From Megaleporinus macrocephalus (Eukaryota; Chordata; Actinopteri; Characiformes; Anostomidae): a stretch of 64,000 bases of DNA. The notes below the pieces were generated by a model. It saw only the letters and a list, made by a program, of their open reading frames with translations, was not told the DNA's origin and ran no database searches. The DNA is taken from assembly GCA_021613375.1 (NCBI GenBank), contig CM038708.1, positions 25,687,518 to 25,751,517 of the forward strand. The letters are read 5' to 3'. This document shows positions 30,050 to 43,600 of this stretch, piece after piece. Position 1 is the first letter of the stretch, and each line of letters begins with the position of its first letter. Both the position numbers and the translations under genes were made by a program.

Positions 30050-32079
30050 TAATAATAATAATAAGAAGAAGAAGAATAATAATGATCATAATTATAATGA
30101 TGATAATAATTATTTGTTATTATTATTGCATTATTTTCATTAGTCATACTTTATAATACATTTTATTATATTTATGTTATAATAAATAATGTTATTTATT
30201 GCTGCATTGCAGTATGTCATTGCTAGAAAAACTAGTATGTCTGAAATAGTGACTCTACAGGAGAGGACAAAAACAGTCTTTACTTCAATTTAAGTTAATG
30301 TACAGAAGTTTTTTGTTTTTAGACGATTTCTATTGGTCCATTCATCATGAAACTTCCACAGGGCAAGGGCAACTGGTTTTTCTTTGCTTTGATCCAGGAG
30401 CCAAGTGCTGCCTGCATTCTATGTTTTATTTGGTGCAATAGATTTGATTCATTTCATCAGCTAATTATCAGATAACTGGGTTATTGACCTAAAGCTCCTG
30501 TTTTGGCACTGTCATGTTGTTGTATGGCAGGAAAACGAAATGACTTGCAGAATATCATGTTGCGTTTCACTTGGCCAACTCTTAAATTCTCCCCGTTTGA
30601 ATGTATTCATTCTTACTTGGGCCTCTCATAGTGGTGTTACATGTATTGTGATCTCTGGATGAGTTACAGAAGCACTAAACTCACCATTAACACTTCTCCA
30701 TTTCTCTCGCTCTCTTCCCCTTGTTTTGTTTTTAGGTTGTTATAGACAAACATCCGGTCAGATTCTTTGTGCATAAGAGGCCTCATGTGGACTTCTTCTT
30801 AGAGGTGGTGAGTCAATGGTACGAACTGGTGGTGTTCACTGCTAGTATGGAAATTTACGGCTCTGCAGTAGCCGACAAGCTAGACAACAACAAAGGCATC
30901 CTGAAGCGCAGATACTACAGACAGGTAACCAACAGTACACTGGTGTAACTGTGCTATTTGTTATACTGAATATTAAACCATTAGTAGAAAAATGGATAGA
31001 AATGCTTTACCACACAAAATGCAATCAATTATTGTCTGTCTCTCCCCCCCTCCACAGCACTGCACATTGGATTTAGGAAGTTATATAAAAGACCTATCCG
31101 TCGTACATAGTGACCTTTCCAGTATAGTAATTCTTGACAACTCACCTGGGGCATATCGCAGTCATCCAGGTAGGAGATTATCGATTGATTACAGAGTTTT
31201 TAAAGCAGGCTGCTTTTGTTACTGTTCTGTTTCATGTACACATACGGCCTTTTATATAACCAGCTGTACAGGAACATACGTGCGTGTCTGCTTTAGGGTG
31301 TGTTACACCAGCAGTAGTATGTTTTTTATCAGTTTAGAGATTGGCCTTCTGTGTGGGTCTTCTAAATGATTAACAGCTCAACAGAGTTGGTCTATGTGTA
31401 TAGAGCCTGAGAGTTTAATGTAGACTCAACAAAAGCTAGTTGGAGCACAATCAGTTATGTCTTCACGCTGGGACACGAGTTTGACGCCCAGCAGTGCCAT
31501 TTGTGGCCGGAAGTCCATTCGAGGACAGCTGGCTGGAGTCTGGTTGGTATCTATTGTCCATCACACTCCTTCAGCTTCATTACACTGATGGGAAACTTTG
31601 ACCACATCTGTTGCGAACATGCCTCCTCTCTGTAGCGAGATGTCGCAGTCCTGTCTTACAGAACGCTACGTAACCCAACAAATTATGCATTAAATGCTAG
31701 TTTTTAGACCAGAATGCTCTGTTGAAAGTATAATTGACAGATGAAAGAATTGCTGAGGTGTGTTTCTGTTGCTTTAATGTCTAGTATTTCTGGTTCTTGA
31801 GTAGCACTTTTCTAATACACACCTTTTTCTCTTAATTCCCACAGACAATGCAATACCTATCAAGTCATGGTTCAGTGATCCCAGTGACACAGCACTTCTT
31901 AACCTGCTGCCAATGTTGGATGCACTTAGGTGAGGATTTGAGCGGTTATACAGTTGTCATATACATACATTTTTTAAACCCCTCGTGCAACAAAACTGAA
32001 TCTGTTTTCGACTTGCAGGTTTACTGCTGACGTCCGATCCGTCCTTAGCCGAAACCTCCACCAGCATCGGCTGTGGTGA
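22431..32079 (+). CDS. ctdnep1: CTD nuclear envelope phosphatase 1 (Dullard)
   Basis: Coding exons are 22431-22535, 27316-27382, 28614-28732, 30736-30924, 31058-31169, 31845-31929 and 32019-32079 (738 nt, 245 residues; human 244). I chose ATG 22431 ([16 protein letters not shown]); an in-frame ATG at 22422 would add three residues. Residues about 10-30 form the N-terminal membrane segment. The catalytic motif of the HAD/FCP family, [16 protein letters not shown], holds the DxDxT nucleophile. The C-terminal half, including [38 protein letters not shown] and the end RNLHQHRLW, is nearly identical to the human protein from memory. CTDNEP1 with NEP1R1 dephosphorylates lipin at the nuclear envelope/ER and restrains BMP signalling. 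Intron 1 is 4.8 kb and full of repeats. Confidence 0.96.
22536..27315. other. ctdnep1: ctdnep1 intron 1
   Basis: Long intron with no gene. It holds an (AT)n(GT)n microsatellite near 22869-22907, a degraded transposon-like repeat at about 23540-24280, and (ATT)n near 26512-26531. Two related repeat stretches near 22800-22860 and 26310-26370 share the wording 'ctgattgg-cgtcctgt-gccttattcag'. Confidence 0.6.
30005..30135. repeat. (ATT)n / (AAT)n microsatellite in ctdnep1 intron 3
   Basis: An ATT run is followed by AAT/AAG units and mixed ATA-rich DNA. It forms a low-complexity open frame of Leu/Ile that is not a gene. Confidence 0.9.
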
Positions 32080-33143
32080 TTGTCCAGCTGAGAGACTTTT
32101 TCTTTTCTTTTCAACTGCTTAGGCAACTCCCCGTCCTCTTTCCCTCGGCGCTGACAGCACCTTCCCACAACACCCCATAGTAGGGTGATTTGACGAAGGT
32201 CCAGACCTGGACTGAACATGTTTTAGGGAAGTGGAGATGGCAAACTTGAAGAGGACTGGGAACATTATCTCTTTTTCCTTTTCCCTTAGTGTTTTTTTTC
32301 TTCTTCAGAATGGTCGTCTCTGCCTTATAGTTCTCCTGGAGGAGTGGCGTGTGTGTGTGTGAGGGTGACTGCTGACTGTTGTGCACGTATGTCTGTGAAG
32401 GACGCCAGTTTTTTTTATATATAAATTTTTTGACAGTACTGAATGGATGAACCCTGAGGCAGCAGAGCTTTTTATTCAGAATGTCTACTTTGGATGTGGC
32501 GCAAATGGGGGTCTGCTGGAAAAAAAACTCATCCATGTCCCACAGGCACTCTGGAGATTTTGGTGATGTTTAATGGTATATATATATTTTCGACAGTGAC
32601 CTCTACAACCCAGCTAAATTCAGGGTAATTTTAATGCTGTTGGGGTATTGCTGAGGTACAGTCGTGAAAGACGAGAGTATTTAATGATTTATGTATAAGC
32701 AGACTGTTGGTAATCGCAAATAGCAAATGTGTGGGATGTTTTTTGTTTTTGTTTTTTTCCCCCCAGACTGTTCTGCAGCAAATTCATAATCATTTTCATA
32801 CCTCTGGTCAGTTTATTCTTTTTCCGCGCTCAGTAATATAGAACCGAATGGAGAGCATTGAAAGAGCCAGGTGACCGGCACAGCCTGTGTCTGGTCACTA
32901 AGCTGCAGTTCTTCGAAAGTAAAGAAAAAAATGTTTTGTAACTTGAACTTATAGAGACTTGCAGTACAATGAATGTTGTTGCAAGCCTGTATAATAATTG
33001 AACAGCTGACCGAGCAACCACCTCCTTTTATATTTGATGCATATCCTGTTGGTTTCTCTGTTCACCTGTGAGATGAAAATCTAATCTTGATGAATCTTAA
33101 GGCAGCTCCCTCGGACTCTTAGTCCTCAGATCTGCACGTTATT

Positions 33144-33149
33144 AATAAA
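33144..33149 (+). promoter_or_regulatory. ctdnep1: Poly(A) signal (AATAAA) of ctdnep1
   Basis: AATAAA about 1.07 kb after the stop, implying a 3' UTR of roughly 1.1 kb. Confidence 0.5.
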
Positions 33150-33474
33150 ACACGTGTCAGTGTCAAGTTCTGCCTAATTATTGTGCAGCGTGTGCTCTGT
33201 GCTAGTGATTATGTAGGCCAATGTTTCTTAATCCTGGTACAAGCCTTCCTCAATCGTGCAAGCTGCCTCTGGGTTTTTCAGCCTGGTATTCCCCCAGTAG
33301 TAAACCATTTGTGCATGCACATTTTTATAAAGGGAGAGAAGTGAGAGAGCTTTGTCCACAGCTTCTTGTAGGAACAGTTTATCTTTGAATCCACAGGGTT
33401 TTTTTACTTTCTTAGAAGTTAAATTTGTAGATGCATGACTGTAGAAAGAGATTTTTATTTTTTATATGTAATTC

Positions 33475-33760
33475 AGTAGTTGAGATGTAAACAGTCATAG
33501 AGAGTAGTTTGATGTGAAATGGTTAATTTACAGAGAATCTTGATTGATTTCTTTACTATGGTGTTGAGGGGAACCAGGGGACACAATGTCTACAACACAA
33601 ATATAGCCATTTACAATCCATGAGAAATAAGAAAGGGAAATCTTTGGGACCCATATTTCACTGCAACACACGAAATCTATCCCTCCACCATTAATGGATT
33701 AAAATACCTTTAAGACCACCACTTCATCACAAAACTACCTTAACTTAATGTCTGGCTGAC
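33475..33760 (+). repeat. Dispersed repeat related to the window's first bases
   Basis: Shares 'ggggacacaatgtctacaac' and 'ccctccaccattaa' with the repeat at the start of the window. Its upstream part ('gtttgatgtgaaatgg', 'gggaaccag') recurs near 39600-39780, and a weaker copy lies near 48290-48420. The family is unknown to me. Confidence 0.55.
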
Positions 33761-34067
33761 TCTTCCAAACCATTTTATGGGAGCTTTCGGAAGCGTTAAA
33801 CTCTTCATCTGGTTCTTATCATGACCACTGTGAATAATTCTTATGTCATTTTCTCTAGAACAGATCATTTTGCTTACAATGACTTTGTTTTAAAAAAAAA
33901 TTGTGAAAAATGTAAAACTGGCAGTAAGAGGTTTGGTTAAGAAAAGGTAAATTCATTTTATATATATATATATAACACAGTCCTTCCATTAGAACGATTT
34001 CGGAACTGTCAAATTCTGATAACTGATTTCTTTTTTTATATAGAAAATTCAAGTATCAGAATTTACA

Positions 34068-34075
34068 TAAGCATG

Positions 34076-34134
<59 letters not shown>

Positions 34135-34140
34135 TGCTTA
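34068..34140. repeat. (AT)n microsatellite enclosed by perfect inverted arms
   Basis: TAAGCATGAT (34068-34077) and ATCATGCTTA (34131-34140) are exact reverse complements, with only TA/AT units between them. The whole 73 nt is a near-perfect palindrome able to form a cruciform. Confidence 0.9.
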
Positions 34141-34653
34141 GAATTAGAAGCAATTGGATGTTATTTCATGTTTTTTACTGGTTTAGTTTTTCTCGCTTAG
34201 GCTGAAATGATAACTGTGTGTGTGTACGTACGTGTGTACACACATGTCTAAACAGGCTCAATGGTGTGGCTGAGGGTCTCAGCAGGTCAGGCGACCACAA
34301 GAGTAATAGCGATGATGCAACACGCTGAAAGGAGCATAATGATTTCTCCTTGTTAATAAATACGGTCTACATTCCGAGGCGATGCTAATGAAGATATAAC
34401 CGCGGCTACAAGCATTACAAGTCCAGTTAATTAGTGTTTTAAAAATTCCGTCTCGGTCGCCGAGTCGTCTCCACTCCAGCTCACTCAGAGACAGCATAAA
34501 CACCGACCGAAGAGCGACCTCGCAACGCCCTACGCTCTTCGACGGCCCTACGTAGATAAAGAGAAAGTAGTACCTGCTCCGATATTCCAGAGAAGACTAC
34601 ACAAATCACAATGTAACCTCGCTGTGTTCAATTATCTTTTTCGTATGTGTAGA

Positions 34654-34661
34654 TATAAATA
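34654..34661 (+). promoter_or_regulatory. gabarap: Possible TATA box of gabarap
   Basis: TATAAATA lies 232 nt upstream of the gabarap ATG within a CpG-containing block (about 34440-34880). It would place transcription start near 34685; this is inferred. Confidence 0.4.
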
Positions 34662-34831
34662 ACCGACGCGTGTTTAGCGTAAGTTTTGATGAATTTCCGA
34701 GAAAACATTGTTCGACGTAGCTGTTGTTATTGTATTCATCCGCGGGGTTACAAGGCAAAAAAAAAGCTTCGCGAAAACAGAGCGGAGCGCTGTTGGTATC
34801 TGCTTTACCTGGTTATTTGTGCTGTCTGTGA

Positions 34832-37516
<2,685 letters not shown>

Positions 37517-39239
37517 AACCAAAGGAGAAGACTAAATTCACTCCTCCCTTACCTTCCTTTTAAAAAAAATATATAAACCCATATCGGCAGCCTAGAGTTC
37601 TCAGAGCTAAGACATCAGATGCACTTTCGCCCGTCTCTTTTTTATAATTTCTTTTTACATCTCCTCCTTCATTCTGGTGTTTGCTTTATTTTTTATTATT
37701 ATTACTCAAAGGTTTTGGCAAGTCATTTTTCTTTTCTTACCGTCATAGTTCCAGACTGGCCCCAAGCAGCAGTACTTCATGTTGATGGGTAGTGCTTGAA
37801 GGATATCTTGTTATTTTACCTAGATCTTGATCTTGGTTTCTCAAAATCTATTGAATTTATTCTCTCCTTGATCTTGAAAATATATGTTTTTTTCAGCCAC
37901 TGCACACTTGAGGGCTGCTAGCTCCAGCTAAACAGTCAGTTATGAAAACCAGGCTAAAGTAAACATCTTTTTCTGATCTCCAATATGTGGTTTAGTTATT
38001 ACAATCTGATATTAATATTTAATGTTACTTATTCTTGTACCTAGATGATTGTTAGGTGGCTTGATTTATGAGATTGTAAAGCTTTAAGATTTAATTTAGC
38101 TTGCAGGTTTTTTATGTTTTGTTTCTCATTATTTCTTTTTGGTTTGTTGTTTTTATTTGTTTTTGTTTTTGTTTTTTTTGAACTCGGTATTCAGCTGCAT
38201 TTCTGGTACCCCTGATTTGTGGTGACCATAAAAACTAAACACATACAAACCGTCTATTGTGTCTCTGTCTCCAGTTTTGTGTTAAATTAGATTTATAGTA
38301 TTTCTTTTGTGTTACATAGTGGTACTCTATTTTCATATAGGTACACGTGCCTTGTGTTTACACTCATTGACCAGTTTATCAGACTCCACTACTAAATAGC
38401 CCACCACTGACATTACCAAGGCTATTTGGGTGGGGTGGCCAATCCTCAGCACAGCAGCGACACAGATGTTATAGTGTCGTGGTAATGTGTGTTGTACTGA
38501 TGCAGGAATATCAGAAGTAACTAACCAAGTAAACAGAGTAATCAGACATTGCCAACCAAAATATCCAGGCAGCAGTTGTCCTGTGTTCCAAAACTTACCA
38601 TTGATGGAGGACTTGGATGACCTACGCAAACTCTGCATGGAAAAGAGGAGAGGTTGACTTTTTTATCTTGTGTCAACAAAGTAGATATGTCTAATATCGT
38701 CCAGTCCTGTGAACTCAACGCCCTGAACAGTTTCAGGTTGTTCCTGCTCTGGCACATCTATTCCACTTCATTGCGTAATTATAACGTCCTATGTGAATTG
38801 GTGTGTTAAAGCAGGGAATTCTCTAAATTGTTTCAGGCAGTGGGTCATTAGGACTTGAGTTAAAAATCTTTAGTACAGGACGCTGTGCAGCAGTATAAAA
38901 GTTGAGATGTTTTCTTGCTTTCTGTTCGTGCATCAAAGCCTGTTACAGGGATCGTTTCCAGTGAAGAAGTACCCACTGTATCTATAGGTATTAAATGAGA
39001 AGTGTAGAGTTTACAGCCAGTGTTTGGTGTCATGATGCTGCTGTTGTACTCCACATTGCTGTTTAGTATGAATGGTACAGAATTAGCAAATAAGAAACTC
39101 TCACTTCTAAATGTAAGAACATCAAATACATGTGTTTTTTATTTACCAAAAACATTCACGGTTCATTGTTACATGACTTTGACTATTTTCCAACCTCTCT
39201 TGGGCAGAGCTGAACAGCTGGATAAGCACATAAACACTA

Positions 39240-39504
39240 CAAGGCCAAAAACATGTAGACGGCTGACAATCCCTACTATATGAATCCCATCCCATTACAC
39301 AAGCATGGGCATTAATATGGAGTTGGCTGTCTCTTTGTGACTGCAACTGTGGCAATCTGTGCCCATTCCCAGTATGAGCTGTTCCTCTGTCACTGTTCTA
39401 AAGGGTTGGCTGTGTGCTTTGGCTGTGGTTTTATGCACCTGTTAACAAATGGGTGTGGCTGAAACTCAGCAAATGGGTGAGGGGACTACATACTTTTGGC
39501 CACA
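39240..39504. mobile_element. Tc1-like miniature element with TA target duplication
   Basis: The left end caaggccaaaaacatgtaga and the right end (reverse complement tgtggccaaaagtatgtagt) form imperfect terminal inverted repeats. The element is flanked by TA at 39238-39239 and 39505-39506. The 265-nt interior matches, from memory, parts of a longer fish Tc1 transposon ('catgggcattaatatggagt'), so this looks like an internal deletion derivative. Confidence 0.7.
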
Positions 39505-39855
39505 TAGTCTATGTAAACATGTTAGTTTTGGTGGTCAAAACAGGCTTTAATAATGACTAAACCAGACTCTTTATTCCCAGAAAGGGAAATTTAGGTTTTT
39601 GTAAGAGAAACTCCACCTTTTTACATAACTAACTGATTGAGATGTGAACATATTCATTCTGAGTGGTTTGATTTGAAATGCTCTGTTATAGAGAAAGTTT
39701 TTTGAGAGTCAGAATTGTTCACTGTGGTGATGATGGGAACCAGATGAGAGGAGTTGAACCAGACGACCTGAAGAGTTGGGTGCATCTTAAAGCCGACTCA
39801 CAGAAACCTATAACATGAAGTGGTCATATGCTGTCATATGCTGCCTGATATCTGA

Positions 39856-40044
39856 TTGGATGGATGGATGGATGGATGGATGGATGGATGGATGGATGGA
39901 TGGATGGATGGATGGATGGATGGATGGATGGATGGATGGATGGATGGATGGATGGATGGATGGATGGATGGATGGATGGATGGATGGATGGATGGATGGA
40001 TGGATGGATGGATGGATGGATGGATGGATGGATGGATGGATGGA
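39856..40044. repeat. (GGAT)n tetranucleotide microsatellite
   Basis: About 47 almost perfect GGAT units over 189 nt. All three frames on both strands stay open, creating spurious Trp-Met-Asp-Gly and Ile-His-Pro-Ser proteins. Confidence 0.98.
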
Positions 40045-40410
40045 TATTTGATTTAAAATGTGTTTTAACCAATTTATGGTGGTATGGTGAAGCTTATATA
40101 TTTTTAGATTCACGATTATTTGACTACTATCAAAATGATATGTAAAAACTCAAAAGCAGTAGGTTATGATAAACCTCTTCAGCTTAACTGGTGTCCATAA
40201 ACTCGTTCGCCTTCTAACACAGTGTAATGATATTGATAGTTAATACTCTTTAAATATTCGTCTCCGCTCTAATCTGGCATAACCGTATTTCTGTTTTAGG
40301 TATTACACTGTATTTTTTGCTGTTGAAGTGTAGAACACAGTCTGTTCACGCACACAGCAGGAATACTGTTGCATTGGCGGACTCATCGCTAGAGTGTGGT
40401 CACGGTGTGG

Positions 40411-40447
40411 ACTACAAATCCCAAGCATCTCGGTCGCACTTCCGGTT
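40411..40447 (+). promoter_or_regulatory. spata6l: ZNF143-type and ETS-type motifs in the spata6l promoter
   Basis: ACTACAAATCCCAAGCAT (40411-40428) resembles the ZNF143 site with one extra A. ACTTCCGGTT (40438-40447) is an ETS/GABPA core. They lie about 190-220 nt before the spata6l ATG. The pairing of these motifs is common in TATA-less vertebrate promoters. Confidence 0.5.
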
Positions 40448-40632
40448 TGCGGCTTTCGCTAAAAATCAAAATAAAAGTCCTAAAGGTGACAATGTCTCTG
40501 TAGTGCAAAACCATGGAAACGCGACGCTGAGCGCAGTTTACATCGCGCTACCTGGACTTTCTGAATTATAGATTCAAAGTTTTTAAGGACAACTTTAACT
40601 TTTGTCGGCCTGTTGCTCTCGACAGATAAACC

Positions 40633-43600
40633 ATGTCGCAAAAAGCTCTCAAAGTGGTCGCTGAAGTGCACGTTAGAGCGGTAAGCAGATTTAATTCTCA
40701 CTGTTCTCTAAGCTAACAAGAACTTAAGTGTCGTGACCGAGAGGAGAAGAAATAGCCGAGCTTATGTACTTAATCTGTAGCTAGTAGCTAGACACAGATC
40801 TCAGTACACTGTACACTCAGTACAGTGTGCTCCACTCTATGAACACTTTCGTCAGATTACAGTACCTGGTTTAAAAATAATAAAAAAAATACATTTAAAG
40901 CATTATATTGTTCTAGCTGGAGTAATAACTATCTTTTGTAGTAAAGATGTACGTGTGTTTGCAGATCACCTGTCCTGGAGTGCACTTAGCAGCCAAAGAT
41001 GACATTTACCTCAGTGTGTGTCTCCTGAACCAGTACAGGAAATCTGAATGTCTCCCTGCAGTATTTCCATTACTGTTCCGCATGAAAATGAGGTTTGAAA
41101 AGGTTGGACGACTTTTATTGTTTCTGCACTGCAAACTAGAATGACCCTTGCTAAATTCTGGAAAGCATACATGGACCTAAAGCCTTACACTGACCTTACA
41201 CTGACTTAAAGCAGTTTAATCTGCTTTGCTTTTCTTACAGATATTCAAGTATGCCAATGATCCTGCAGCTATTGCTGAAATCTTACAATGTACACAGAGT
41301 GATTTCACTTCCTATACCTTGTTTTGCAAAAAGAAAAAGAAGCTGTGTTTCACATTATTAATCTCTATTGCAAAGACAAAGACAATATTGTTCAATAAAG
41401 TGTAGAAGACAACGAGTAGCTCTAATATTGTTGGTGCTGGATTTTGTTTTTCATTATAGGTGAAACAGTCAAAATTGAACTTATACAGTTGATTCCTCCA
41501 GGTACAGAATTCTGTGACACTTAATGTTATTTCACTGATATTTCCATGAGAAGACCTGAAGTATAAGCAGTCATGATTTGTCCATCGTTTTCTGGTTTGC
41601 AGGTGGGGAAGTACTGGCCAGTTATGAGGAAAATACCAGGAGTTTTCTTTTTCCTGAACCGAAATTAGTCCCGTCTTTTTCTGGTGGAGACCGTGAGGTT
41701 CTGATGACAAGAGAACCAGCGTTTCCTGTAAGATAAGTTCCAACAGCAATTGCGCTGTAATGTCTTAGATGTGGGAAAATAAATATTAAAGGGCCCATAT
41801 CTTCCATTTTTAACATTGACTGGTAAAGGGGACCTATTAGTTTCAAGTTTATTTGTCATTTGCACATCATGTCAGGACATAACATGCATTGAAATGCTTG
41901 GGGTGAGGCTCAGATACAATTCTACAGCAGGGCAGCATTATATATGTAAAAACAGTGCAAACATACAATAAATAGACAATATTAAAGTAGAATATATACA
42001 TATAGTTATAACTGAAATATATAAAGGACTATACAAAACATACACAAGATATATACATAAGATATACAGGAGGACATGTAGAAACTTTTGCTTTTGCATG
42101 GGTAGGTTATCTAAGAAGATACATCTATTTAAAGTGAATTTTTGTCCATAGCAGCAACATAATATAATATAGCAGTGGCCGAGTGAACAGTATTAGGGTC
42201 TCTCAGCCTCACAGTTTGTTGTTATGTGTGTTATGTAACTTTTTTGCATGTAAGCAGTCTGAAGCCCAAAGTAAACGTCAGAGGGAGAAACTTTCTTTCA
42301 CAGAAACCACTTTTCTCAGCTTTGTTACAAGGTTACACCATCTCAGAACACTATCTTTACTGGCTGCCTACCAGCAAGCTTGGATCAGGTATGAGCAGGG
42401 ATAACACAGTTTTAACATATGGATGGTATAAAGTGTGAAGTCAGTGGAATGTTTTGAAACTTGAACTTGTTTATATACTAGATCCACCTCTTTCATTTCA
42501 AACAAGCAAAAAAAAGTGTTACAGGCTTTTTAACCATATTGAGGATGACAGCTTACCCGTTAGCACAGAATAGACATTTCAGCGTTTACAATATTTACAA
42601 TGTGCTTAAGACAGTTGAACACAAATCATCTTGCCCCCAAGCCTGGTGTGTATAATAAGGTTTATTGATTTTCTTCTTAGTGTGCTCCTTACTCTTCATC
42701 CACAGGGCATTTCTCCAAGGTTAGAGTTCGCTACCCGGACGACAATCAGCGAGTGCACGGACACAGATATTTTCCCGAGCGTTCCTGTGGTATAGTTTTA
42801 TACTCCTTTAAACTATGTTTACCGATCCAGCACATTTTGTGTTTTCTAACACAGAACCTGATGACACTAATCACCGTCCACCTTTAGAAACAACCACCAT
42901 GTACCTGCTGTCTAGAGGCTGTAAATCAAATTACATACGATGATGATTCTGACACAAAACAATAAAAACGTAACTTTATTGTTTTTTTAAAATAAAACTA
43001 AAATGAAACCTGGCACTAATTTGGACAGCCCTCCAGTTCTTAAGTCTCAGAACGTAGTTAACTCGTTTTGAATGCTTAGCCAGGTCGAGGACTGTCATTA
43101 GTAACTGTCAGCTGATGACAGTTCTGGAGTGTAATGAATTCTCTGACTCTTCAAACTTTGTTCTGACATTTAACCACAATGCGCACCTCTAAGCAGCTGG
43201 GTGAGGATCTGAAGCTAATTGATGCCTCCAAAGTAGATAAATGGCTGCAAAAAGGTATCAAACTTTCACTGTTTGAAATGTCATTATTAAATTTAGTTAT
43301 GGAGAAGTGTGGAGATCAAGCCAACAGGGAAAGACCAACACACATGATTGAAAATCTCTGGGGATCTTAAACATGCAGTGAACACAAGATAGCACAGGAA
43401 TATTGAATAACCGTAACAGTAATACTGAGCACTGATGAAGTGTAAGATAAATTGCACACATCTGTACACCAGCACAATGACTGCACAAGATAAATGTTTT
43501 TAATAAAGTGACCTGTGAGTAAAAAACATAAAAGCTTTTGTCACTCAGAACTTTTCTCTTGCGTATCTTTTTATTCGCTAATAAAACTGATGTCTGAGGA

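Larger units (their letters stand above)
37900..40370. other. Intergenic DNA between gabarap and spata6l
   Basis: No gene. It holds a fish dispersed repeat at about 38360-38540 ('ttatcagactcca', 'atttgggtggggtggccaat'), a Tc1-type miniature element (39240-39504), a dispersed-repeat copy (39600-39780) and the large GATG microsatellite. This stretch separates two different conserved linkage groups. Confidence 0.6.

Noticed and set aside
30807..30815. GTGAGT inside ctdnep1 exon 4 as a splice donor
   Set aside because: Reading through encodes the conserved [12 protein letters not shown] segment in frame, so it is coding rather than an exon end.
32111..32536. 141-residue minus-strand frame
   Set aside because: It lies antisense to the ctdnep1 3' UTR and shows no recognisable domain.
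39856..40044. CRISPR-like regular repeats
   Set aside because: The units are 4 nt without spacers: a eukaryotic microsatellite.
39808..40145. Several overlapping long frames encoding Ile-His-Pro-Ser or Trp-Met-Asp-Gly repeats
   Set aside because: They are translations of the GGAT microsatellite, which is open in every frame.
41312..41749. 145-residue minus-strand frame in spata6l
   Set aside because: It is antisense across real exons 4 and 5 and contains no domain.
43179..43370. Possible extra spata6l exon (MRTSKQLGEDLKL...)
   Set aside because: The sequence resembles the start of a Tc1-like transposase and its 5' leader. Using it as an exon would break the reading phase.
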